Below the pieces are notes generated by a model. It did no database searches, had not been told where the DNA came from, and saw only the letters and a program-made list of their open reading frames with translations. Source: an uncultured Coriobacteriaceae bacterium (lineage in GTDB: Bacteria; Actinomycetota; Coriobacteriia; Coriobacteriales; QAMH01). From it: 11,393 bases of DNA. Both the position numbers and the translations under genes were made by a program. Positions 6,679 through 11,393 of the stretch are shown one piece after another (within the stretch, counting starts at the first letter, position 1; the number at the start of each line of letters is the position of its first letter). The stretch spans positions 1 through 11,393 of the forward strand of contig CACZQA010000053.1 of assembly GCA_902783175.1 (NCBI GenBank), written 5' to 3'.

Positions 6679-6960
6679 ACCCTTCCTTCTTTCCATTGTG
6701 ACAAGCCCCAAAACTTGTCTGCTCGCGTGGAACGCTGCACGGCTCCGCATCGATATCGCCGTGCAGCATTCCCCTCTCTGCGCGCCGCGCGTCTCACTCG
6801 CACGGCATTTTGGCGGCATATGGTTTCGCCACCAATGACTTTACGAGCGACCTGGCAGAACAGCAGCGACGCTTCTGATGCACGTAGGGAGCGCTGTCTC
6901 GTTGCTGAGACACATCGGGTCGATATGTCACGCATCTTGCTATTTGGAAGAAAATAAAGA
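6679..6960 (-). promoter_or_regulatory. Dyad-rich control region upstream of the oxidoreductase operon
   Basis: This gene-free stretch of about 280 bp holds four inverted repeats: GACAAG/CTTGTC (6700-6719, 8-nt spacer); GCTGCACGGC/GCCGTGCAGC (6734-6767, perfect 10-bp arms, 14-nt loop); TTGGCGGC/GCCACCAA (6810-6835, one mismatch, 10-nt spacer); and TGTCTC/GAGACA (6895-6912, 6-nt spacer). I found no convincing -35/-10 pair on the minus strand, which suggests an activator-dependent or non-sigma70 promoter. Regulator sites and a structured 5' leader are both possible. Confidence 0.5.
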
Positions 6961-6967
6961 GGGGCAT

Positions 6968-7000
6968 AAAAAATGCCCGCCTGCGTTTTTGCAGGCGGGC
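6968..7000 (-). terminator. Rho-independent terminator after the small gene at 7025
   Basis: On the minus strand a perfect 10-bp stem, GCCCGCCTGC (7000-6991) / GCAGGCGGGC (6984-6975), has the loop AAAAAC and is followed by ATTTTTT (6974-6968). An outer GGGCAT/ATGCCC pairing (6962-6967, 7002-7007) extends the structure. It starts 25 nt after the stop of the 7025-7285 gene and separates that gene from the oxidoreductase operon. Confidence 0.88.
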
Positions 7001-7024
7001 GATGCCCTGAAGAGGAGGAAGCGC

Positions 7025-7285
7025 TTAATACCCGAGCTCGCCCAGGAGGACCTCGAGGCGGGCGATGACCACGCTCGTGTCCGCGAGCGGGTTTTTCATG
7101 CCACCGGCAGGAGCTTCTTCGAACATCGTCAGGCGCTCGGTCATGTTCTCGATATGGTCCGAGTAGCGCTCGACCATCTCGTTGACCCACTCCATACACA
7201 ACACGGGGTTGCCGACTTTCAGCCTGACCCTGCCGTTTTGCGCATCGGCGACGATTTGCGCCCTCGTAATCTCTGCAACTGCCAT
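7025..7285 (-). CDS. Small conserved-looking protein of unknown function
   Basis: An 86-residue protein beginning MAVAEITRAQIVADAQ. It contains a short basic stretch (NGRVRLKVGNPVLC) and then two stretches likely to be amphipathic helices: about 31-53 (MEWVNEMVERYSDHIENMTERL) and the C-terminus (VVIARLEVLLGELGY). It has a single cysteine (residue 30), no signal peptide and no membrane segment, so it is probably a small helical cytoplasmic protein. Two starts are possible: ATG 7285, preceded by GGGAG and GAG, or ATG 7303, six codons upstream, with no visible ribosome site. The first is preferred. A strong terminator directly after the stop supports a real transcription unit. It is downstream of the GNAT gene with a gap of about 110 bp that holds an imperfect TATGAT. 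I do not recognise the family. Confidence 0.7.
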   Translation of the reverse strand: MAVAEITRAQIVADAQNGRVRLKVGNPVLCMEWVNEMVERYSDHIENMTERLTMFEEAPAGGMKNPLADTSVVIARLEVLLGELGY

Positions 7286-7374
7286 AGCCTGCTCATCTCC
7301 CATTGCCGACGTGTTATCAGATACGCTCTAACGGCAATCATAGGATGTGAACACGCGGCTTTCCGTGCCGTTGA

Positions 7375-7394
7375 GACAGTACGGCCGAGCTGTC
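7375..7394. repeat. Inverted repeat just after the GNAT stop
   Basis: Arms GACAG (7375-7379) and CTGTC (7390-7394) enclose a palindromic CGGCCG core (7382-7387). It directly abuts the GNAT stop codon at 7395-7397. No T-tract follows on the minus strand. It may be a weak terminator, or an operator for the downstream small gene. Confidence 0.35.
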
Positions 7395-7925
7395 TTACGC
7401 TTGCGTGGGGTCCTCTGAAGCGCCGGGCAGGTCGTATTCAAGGACGTAGTCGTTCATCTGGATACCCTCGCCCACCTGGGCATCAACCTTCTTGACCTTC
7501 TTGAAGCCCATATGGTCGTAGCGGTCGAGGCTCGCGATGTTCTCGCGTGCACAGTTGAGGCGGATCTTGTCGAGCCCGTGCGCGCGGGCACGCTGCTTGA
7601 CGAACTGCAGTTCCTGCCTGCCGTACCCCTTGCCGCGGTTGCCCTTCGTCAGGTAGAGCTTGCTCAGGTACAGATGGTCGTCTTTGGGGGCAACGGCGAC
7701 AAAGCCCACATGCGCGCCGTCGGCATCGGCAAAGTAGTACTCGTAGTCCTCGTCGGCGATCTCGCGCGTGATGGTCTCGGTACCCAGCAGGTACTGGACC
7801 AGGTAATCGACTTTGTTCTGGGGAAGGATCTGAGAGAAGTACTCCTCGAAGATGTCTCCGGCAAAATTTGCCAGCTCGGCTATATGCTCAGGTTCATCGA
7901 CTTTCACGAACGTCAGTTCGCTCAT
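7395..7925 (-). CDS. GNAT-family N-acetyltransferase
   Basis: A 176-residue acetyltransferase that would transfer an acetyl group from acetyl-CoA to an amine. The core beta strand LYLSKLYLT (about 85-93) leads into the acetyl-CoA pyrophosphate loop GNRGKGYGRQEL (about 95-106), matching the R/Q-x-x-G-x-G/A signature. A later region, LNCARENIASLDRYDHMGFKKVKK, matches the usual GNAT motif B end (N...A..Y..GF). The ATG at 7925 has GGTGAG just upstream; a GTG at 7934 is in frame with AAGGA only 3 nt before it. Either start places the beginning of the gene inside the MATE gene (32- or 41-nt overlap), which points to coupled translation. Substrate unknown: antibiotic, polyamine or protein N-terminus are all possible. 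The pairing with a drug/metabolite exporter mildly favours a small toxic amine. Confidence 0.9.
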   Translation of the reverse strand: MSELTFVKVDEPEHIAELANFAGDIFEEYFSQILPQNKVDYLVQYLLGTETITREIADEDYEYYFADADGAHVGFVAVAPKDDHLYLSKLYLTKGNRGKGYGRQELQFVKQRARAHGLDKIRLNCARENIASLDRYDHMGFKKVKKVDAQVGEGIQMNDYVLEYDLPGASEDPTQA

Positions 7926-9396
7926 TCGGCTCACCCATCCTTTTCTGCTCAGCTGCCAACACGTCGAGTCGACGTATTTCTCTTACCAAGAAGATAGAGC
8001 AAAGCACGACCGATAGGATATCCGCCACAGGAAAAGCAAAACAAAACCCGAGCAGGGGCGTGACGCCGGGAACAAGATGCGGGACGATCATCGGGCCCAA
8101 GAAGTACATGGGCAGCACGAAGATGAGCTGCCTGGTGAGCGACAGAATCGTCGACTTGACGGGCTGGCCCGTCGCCTGGAAATAGTTGGAGCCGATTATC
8201 TGCACGCCGATGATGGGAATGAAGAAGGTCTGGATCTGCAGGGCGACGATGGAGAAGTCCATCAGGTGCTGCTCGACTCCGAACAGGCTCACGAGCTGCA
8301 CGGGGAACAGGTGGATAATCGCGAAGAAGAACACGAGGATCACCGTCGAGACGATAATCGCGTCGTACAAGGCGCGCTTGACACGGTCGAACTTGCGCGC
8401 GCCGATATTGAAGCCGAGAATCGGCTGCGCGGCGATAGAGACGCCAATAGCCGGGAACACGGCGAACATGACGATCTTCACGACGACGCCGATGCTCGCC
8501 AGCGCACCGTCCGTTCCGAGCACGTCCATGGAACCCAAGTACGCGAGCGTGGAGTTGGCGATGACCTGCGTGATGGCCGCGGCAGCCTGCAGGGCAAACG
8601 GCGCCATGCCCATGGTGACGATGCGCCCGCACAGCTTCCAGTCGGGCGCGAGGTTTTTGGCACGCAGCTTGAACGGCGCCTTCTTGTCGAAGATGAAGTA
8701 CCAGAGCACCCACACCGACGAGACGACCTGGCCAAGCACCGTGGCGCTGGCAGAACCTGCCACGCCCCAGCCGAAGACGAGCACGAACAGGTAGTTGAGC
8801 ACGATGCACGCCACCGTGCCCACACCTGCCGTCGCGAGCGCCAGATACGGGGCGCCGGCGGTCCTGATGAAGTTGTTGATGCCGAACGAGATGTTGTTGA
8901 ACACGAAGCCGAACGCGATGATCTGCATGAACAGACGCGCGTACGGAAGCGTCGTGTCCGTCGCGCCCACGACACGCAAGATGGGGTCGAGGCAGAACAG
9001 CGCAATGAGGGCGATGGGCACTGCCTCGAGCAGGACGATCGTCATCGCGTTGCCGAGCGTCTTTTCCGCCAGGTCTTTCTTGCCCTCGCCGAGCATGATG
9101 GCGGCAAGCGCGTTGCCGCCGGCGCCGGCGATGACGCTGATGGCAATCAAGACGGTCATGACGGGCGCGGCGACGGTGGTCGCCGCCAGGCCGACTTCGC
9201 CCATGGCCTGACCGAGGAAGATCGTGTCGATGATGTTGTAGAGGGCGTTGAAGACGACGGCGGCGACCGCGGGGACGCCAAATTCGAACATGAGCCTGCC
9301 GATGGGCGCCGTGCCCATGCGCATTACCTTGGGGCTGGGACCACCTTGTGCAACCTGCCCCTTAGACGCTTCGTCTTGCTTCGCCTCTTCTGACAC
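7894..9396 (-). CDS. MATE-family efflux transporter (MepA-like)
   Basis: A 500-residue multidrug and toxic compound extrusion protein with about 12 membrane segments in two homologous halves. The first half shows the MATE pattern FEFGVPAVAAVVFNALYNI followed by DTIFLGQAMGEVGLAA, then AGAGGNALAAIMLGEGKKDLA. The second repeats it with VFPAIGVSIAAQPILGFNIGA. A polar N-terminal tail of about 27 residues and a charged C-terminal tail flank the core. These proteins export cationic drugs or metabolites in exchange for Na+ or H+. The GTG start at 9396 is backed by GAGGAG at 5 nt spacing. The gene begins 79 bp after rplT, across a palindromic hairpin, and its 3' end overlaps the GNAT gene. Readthrough from the ribosomal operon could contribute to expression. 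Substrate unknown. Confidence 0.94.
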   Translation of the reverse strand: MSEEAKQDEASKGQVAQGGPSPKVMRMGTAPIGRLMFEFGVPAVAAVVFNALYNIIDTIFLGQAMGEVGLAATTVAAPVMTVLIAISVIAGAGGNALAAIMLGEGKKDLAEKTLGNAMTIVLLEAVPIALIALFCLDPILRVVGATDTTLPYARLFMQIIAFGFVFNNISFGINNFIRTAGAPYLALATAGVGTVACIVLNYLFVLVFGWGVAGSASATVLGQVVSSVWVLWYFIFDKKAPFKLRAKNLAPDWKLCGRIVTMGMAPFALQAAAAITQVIANSTLAYLGSMDVLGTDGALASIGVVVKIVMFAVFPAIGVSIAAQPILGFNIGARKFDRVKRALYDAIIVSTVILVFFFAIIHLFPVQLVSLFGVEQHLMDFSIVALQIQTFFIPIIGVQIIGSNYFQATGQPVKSTILSLTRQLIFVLPMYFLGPMIVPHLVPGVTPLLGFCFAFPVADILSVVLCSIFLVREIRRLDVLAAEQKRMGEPNERTDVRESR

Positions 9397-9421
9397 GTAT
9401 TCTCCTCTACAGACAGCAAGA

Positions 9422-9443
9422 GCTGGAAGTCATGACCTCCAGC
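9422..9443 (-). terminator. Hairpin after rplT, probable operon terminator
   Basis: A 22-bp near-perfect palindrome: GCTGGA at 9422-9427, core GTCATGAC at 9429-9436, TCCAGC at 9438-9443. As minus-strand RNA the single mismatch becomes a G-U pair, giving a long stem. It is followed only by TCTTGCTGTCT, so the U-tract is poor. It lies between rplT and the MATE gene and may allow readthrough, or serve as an operator for the pump. Confidence 0.5.
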
Positions 9444-9475
9444 CCTTGCATTGGATGGTACCTGATACTGTTGTT

Positions 9476-9832
9476 CTACGCAGCAGCTTTCTTCGCAACC
9501 TCGCAAAGCTGGGCAAAGCCCTCGGGGTCCTTGATCGCCATATCGGACAGGACCTTGCGGTCGAGCTCGATGCCGGCGGTCTTCAGACCGTGCATGAACA
9601 CAGAGTAAGACAGGCCGTTGATGCGGCAAGCAGCGTTGATGCGGGTAATCCACAGACGGCGAATCTCGCGCTTCTTGTTGCGGCGATCGCGGTATGCGTA
9701 CTGCCCAGAGTGCTGGACCTGCTCTTTAGCAGCCTTGTACTGACGGGATTTCGCGCCGTAGTAGCCCTTGGCTGCCTTGAGTACGGTGCGATGGTGCTTC
9801 CTGGCGTTAACGCCGCGCTTGACACGTGCCAT
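9476..9832 (-). CDS. rplT: 50S ribosomal protein L20
   Basis: A 118-residue protein of the normal family length. It begins [19 protein letters not shown] and contains the strongly conserved [11 protein letters not shown] and [22 protein letters not shown] segments. The basic N-terminal extension binds 23S rRNA early in large-subunit assembly; the globular C-terminal part ([28 protein letters not shown]) is the domain that in other bacteria also binds the operon's own mRNA to repress it. AGGAG lies 11 nt before the ATG. It is the last gene of the infC-rpmI-rplT operon, 46 nt after rpmI, and is followed by a hairpin at 9422-9443. Free L20 is a candidate ligand for the leader upstream of infC. 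Identification is certain; the regulatory role here is inferred from other phyla. Confidence 0.99.
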   Translation of the reverse strand: MARVKRGVNARKHHRTVLKAAKGYYGAKSRQYKAAKEQVQHSGQYAYRDRRNKKREIRRLWITRINAACRINGLSYSVFMHGLKTAGIELDRKVLSDMAIKDPEGFAQLCEVAKKAAA

Positions 9833-9878
9833 TTATCTATCAACTCCTACTAGTAAACTAACGAATGACGGCGCGTGA

Positions 9879-10076
9879 TTAGCCACGGCCCAGGTTCTTC
9901 TTGACGACCTTGAGGTCAGCAGGCGCCAGCTCGGTCTCGTGACGGAAGTTGCGCTTGCGCTTCTGGGACTTCTTGGTCATGATGTGGCTCTTGTACGCCT
10001 TGGCGCGCATGATCTTGCCGGAACCGGTGACGCGGAAGCGCTTTGCGGTGCCCTTGTGGGTCTTCATCTTAGGCAT
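9879..10076 (-). CDS. rpmI: 50S ribosomal protein L35
   Basis: A 65-residue basic protein, the standard length. It begins [20 protein letters not shown] and contains [19 protein letters not shown], both diagnostic for L35. It is a small structural protein of the large ribosomal subunit. AAGGAG lies 9 nt before the ATG. Its start overlaps the end of infC by 8 nt: the infC TAA stop lies within the second and third codons of rpmI, so translation of the two is probably coupled. Longer in-frame extensions upstream (to 10220) run through infC in another frame and have no ribosome site. Confidence 0.98.
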   Translation of the reverse strand: MPKMKTHKGTAKRFRVTGSGKIMRAKAYKSHIMTKKSQKRKRNFRHETELAPADLKVVKKNLGRG

Positions 10077-10641
10077 TGTCTTTTTCTCCTTTATCAGTGT
10101 CCGTACTCTCTGATTTTTTCTTTGCATCCTTGGGGAGCGGCGCAACGAGCATGTGCATGTTGCGACCCTCCATCTTGGGCTGCGACTCGACCACAGCAAG
10201 GTCCTTGAGGTCGTCGGCAAGACGCTCGAGAATGCTCAGACCTTGCTCGGGGTGGGCCATCTCACGTCCGCGGAACATGATGGTGATCTTGACCTTGTTG
10301 CCCTTGTTGAGGAAGCGAAGGACATGCCCCTTCTTGGTCTCGTAGTCGCCGACGTCGATCTTGGGGCGGAACTTCATTTCCTTGACCTCGATCTTGGTCT
10401 GCTTCTTGCGGGCCTTCTTTGCCTTGACTGCCTGGTCGTACTTGAACTTGCCGTAGTCCATGATGCGGCATACCGGCGGCTCGGCATTCGGGGCGATCTC
10501 CACCAGGTCGAGATTCTGGTCCTCGGCGATGCGCTGGGCGTCAGCATTGCCGTAAATGCCAAGCTGGCTGCCGTCGACACCGATGAGACGCACCTTGGGC
10601 GCGCGAATCTCGCCGTTAATCCGTGACTCTTGAGCGGCTAT
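10069..10641 (-). CDS. infC: Translation initiation factor IF-3, apparent AUA start
   Basis: A 190-residue IF3. The N-domain begins [23 protein letters not shown] and includes [20 protein letters not shown] Lys/Arg-rich linker follows ([20 protein letters not shown]), then the C-domain with [16 protein letters not shown] and [21 protein letters not shown]. The tail is charged. IF3 binds the 30S subunit and rejects non-canonical start codons. The ATA at 10639-10641 is chosen as start because GGAGG (10650-10654) lies 8 nt upstream and it leaves a short N-terminus ([13 protein letters not shown]) like Gram-positive IF3. In-frame ATGs at 10680 and 10695 lie inside the terminator stem with no ribosome site, and the GTG at 10650 overlaps the Shine-Dalgarno. 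A non-AUG start is known for infC of E. coli (AUU) and serves autocontrol. It overlaps rpmI by 8 nt. Confidence 0.96.
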   Translation of the reverse strand: MAAQESRINGEIRAPKVRLIGVDGSQLGIYGNADAQRIAEDQNLDLVEIAPNAEPPVCRIMDYGKFKYDQAVKAKKARKKQTKIEVKEMKFRPKIDVGDYETKKGHVLRFLNKGNKVKITIMFRGREMAHPEQGLSILERLADDLKDLAVVESQPKMEGRNMHMLVAPLPKDAKKKSESTDTDKGEKDNA

Positions 10642-10647
10642 GGCGCT

Positions 10648-10654
10648 CACCTCC
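10648..10654 (-). promoter_or_regulatory. Strong ribosome binding site that fixes the infC start
   Basis: On the minus strand GGAGGTG lies with GGAGG 8 nt before ATA (10639-10641). No ATG occurs at a usable distance, and GTG and TTG codons here coincide with the site itself. This is the main evidence for AUA as the infC start codon. Confidence 0.7.
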
Positions 10655-10658
10655 AAAT

Positions 10659-10691
10659 AAAAAAGCCTGTCGAGCTGCATAGCTGACAGGC
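10659..10691 (-). terminator. Intrinsic terminator/attenuator directly upstream of infC
   Basis: On the minus strand GCCTGTC-AGCT (10691-10681) pairs with AGCT-C-GACAGGC (10676-10665). The tetraloop is ATGC, the C is bulged, and TTTTTT (10664-10659) follows. The stem ends 5 nt before the infC Shine-Dalgarno. It lies after the operon promoter and before the first gene, so it must be read through for the operon to be expressed. Confidence 0.88.
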
Positions 10692-10809
10692 GCACAAGGA
10701 CAGACCGCCGCGAAGGCGGTATGTGTGAGTGGGACCAGACAACTAAGCAGATGCTCGTCGAAAGGTGGAAGGCTCACGAAACGCCTTCACTTGGAAACAT
10801 ACGCGCGAT

Positions 10810-10838
10810 AGTTTACACGCACTCACACGGACGCGCAA
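10810..10838 (-). promoter_or_regulatory. Sigma70-type promoter of the infC operon
   Basis: On the minus strand -35 TTGCGC (10838-10833), a 17-bp spacer, and -10 TAAACT (10815-10810). Spacing is optimal, with 4/6 matches to consensus in each box. It lies in the short gap downstream of the gene ending at 10845, which it nearly abuts, and about 170 bp before infC. Predicted transcription start is near 10803. Confidence 0.65.
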
Positions 10839-10844
10839 GGGTTT

Positions 10845-11393
10845 TTACCACAGCTCTACGAGCGCCGTGCGCATGACGCTGTTGTCGCCCAGGGTCTTTC
10901 CCACCGCATGGTCGTAGGTCTCGGTGAGCTTGTAGCTGGTCGGAGCCGCGTCCATACCCGTGCTGCCCTTGAACTGAGCCTGCTCCTTGGCGGACTTGTC
11001 GCTCGCCACGAGGGCGCTCGGGTCTTTGGAGACGTCGAGCGGCAGGGCATCGACCTTGTCTTGGGGAAGGCCGAGCGCGGTCAGAAGCGACGATGCGATG
11101 ACGTTGCTGTCGGCGAGCTCTTCGAAGGTCGAGCCCGACACGCTGAGCGCGTCCAAGTCGAACGCCGCGTACACGTAGACGATGTGCGCGTCTTTGTCGA
11201 GGCCGAGCGCGATGCTCGCGATGACGACCCCGCTCGTGTCCTTGAGCGAGCCGTTGACGAGCTGTGTGAGCGCGGGAATCTCCGGGTCGGTGGCGGCAGA
11301 CGGGTCGCCGGAAAGTGAGAGCTGCCCGTTGCAGGCCGCGACCGCCTCGTCGGTGGTCTTGCCGAACACGCTCGCCAGATCAGGCACCGCGTC
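10845..11393 (-). CDS. Unrecognised protein, N-terminus outside the window
   Basis: The last 182 residues of a gene that runs off the right edge of the window. The visible part is acidic and rich in Ala, Asp, Ser and Leu, with alternating short beta-like (GVVIASIALGL, IVYVYAAFDLDAL) and helical (NVIASSLLTALGLPQDKVDALP) stretches. It ends YDHAVGKTLGDNSVMRTALVELW. No cysteine signature, catalytic motif or membrane segment is visible. A GTG at 11387 is in frame, but the frame stays open to the window edge and only 6 nt precede it, so a start there cannot be judged. Ala/Asp/Ser-rich proteins like this in Coriobacteriia are often exported, but the signal region is not visible. Function unknown. 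Its stop is 7 bp from the -35 of the infC promoter. Confidence 0.75.
   Translation of the reverse strand, partial: DAVPDLASVFGKTTDEAVAACNGQLSLSGDPSAATDPEIPALTQLVNGSLKDTSGVVIASIALGLDKDAHIVYVYAAFDLDALSVSGSTFEELADSNVIASSLLTALGLPQDKVDALPLDVSKDPSALVASDKSAKEQAQFKGSTGMDAAPTSYKLTETYDHAVGKTLGDNSVMRTALVELW

Larger units (their letters stand above)
10642..10803 (-). ncRNA. Structured leader of the infC-rpmI-rplT mRNA (L20-leader-like attenuator)
   Basis: About 160 nt between the predicted transcription start (near 10803) and the infC start codon. It holds, in order of transcription, GAAGGC/GCCTTC (10788-10783 with 10773-10768), ACCGCC/GGCGGT with a short loop (10720-10704), and the intrinsic terminator at 10691-10659. 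AGGCGT (10786-10781) can pair with GCGCCT at the foot of the terminator, a possible but weak antiterminator. In Bacillus subtilis the same operon is controlled by L20-dependent attenuation in its leader. Homology to the Rfam L20 leader cannot be shown by eye, so the assignment is by position and architecture. Confidence 0.6.

Noticed and set aside
6679..6819. A 47-codon N-terminal extension of the first MFS transporter to an ATG at 6819.
   Set aside because: The extension is Arg/Cys-rich, spans the 6734-6767 hairpin and has no ribosome site; the ATG at 6678 has one and gives a normal MFS N-terminus.
5410..6957. A plus-strand open frame of 515 codons, and similar long plus-strand frames at 1137-2306 and 8077-9393.
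   Set aside because: All lie opposite membrane transporter genes and read as Asp/His/Arg-rich complements of hydrophobic codons.
10642..10695. infC starting at the ATG at 10695 or 10680.
   Set aside because: These codons lie in the leader terminator stem, lack ribosome sites, and would put the strong GGAGGTG inside the coding region.
1..11393. tRNA genes, CRISPR arrays, insertion sequences or phage genes.
   Set aside because: No cloverleaf-like segment, regularly spaced repeat, transposase motif or terminal inverted repeats were seen anywhere in the window.

Overview
The window looks like a piece of a high-GC, anaerobic actinobacterial chromosome, most likely from the class Coriobacteriia and plausibly an Eggerthellaceae-type gut bacterium. 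This is inference. It rests on the GC-rich codon use, GTG starts with strong Shine-Dalgarno sites, and a cytoplasmic molybdopterin oxidoreductase operon flanked by MFS transporters and a TetR-type regulator, a gene set typical of gut Coriobacteriia. No rRNA or other taxonomic marker is present apart from the translation genes. Every gene except the TetR regulator is on the minus strand.

Left part (1-6960), accessory metabolic locus. A small zinc-ribbon protein gene (61-270, minus) diverges from a TetR-family regulator gene (371-1051, plus). The AT-rich gap between them carries a 21-bp dyad next to a perfect TATAAT. The regulator converges on an MFS transporter gene (1086-2327, minus). Upstream of that, reading with the minus strand, the order is MFS transporter (5425-6678), bis-MGD molybdopterin oxidoreductase large subunit (2796-5330), 4Fe-4S electron-transfer subunit (2428-2790), terminator-like hairpin, second MFS transporter. 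The enzyme has no Tat signal and no NrfD-type anchor gene, so it should be a soluble cytoplasmic two-subunit reductase supplied by dedicated transporters. This layout resembles the loci of gut actinobacterial catechol dehydroxylases and their pyrogallol-transhydroxylase relatives. The substrate cannot be read from the sequence. About 280 bp upstream of the first MFS gene hold several inverted repeats and are the likely control region.

Middle part (6961-9396). A clear rho-independent terminator (minus strand) follows a small gene of unknown function (7025-7285). Upstream of it are a GNAT acetyltransferase gene (7395-7925) and a MATE efflux pump gene (7894-9396). The two overlap by 32 nt and are probably translationally coupled.

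Right part (9397-11393), housekeeping. The conserved infC-rpmI-rplT operon (IF3, L35, L20) is complete, with a sigma70-type promoter (10810-10838) and a leader of about 160 nt that ends in a strong intrinsic terminator immediately before the infC ribosome binding site. This is the architecture of an attenuator, as in L20-controlled leaders. infC appears to start at a non-canonical AUA codon, which fits the known autocontrol of IF3. The right edge holds the 3' part of an unrecognised gene (10845-11393).

The most interesting content is the putative phenolic-compound reductase operon with its regulator and control sites, followed by the AUA start and attenuator of infC.
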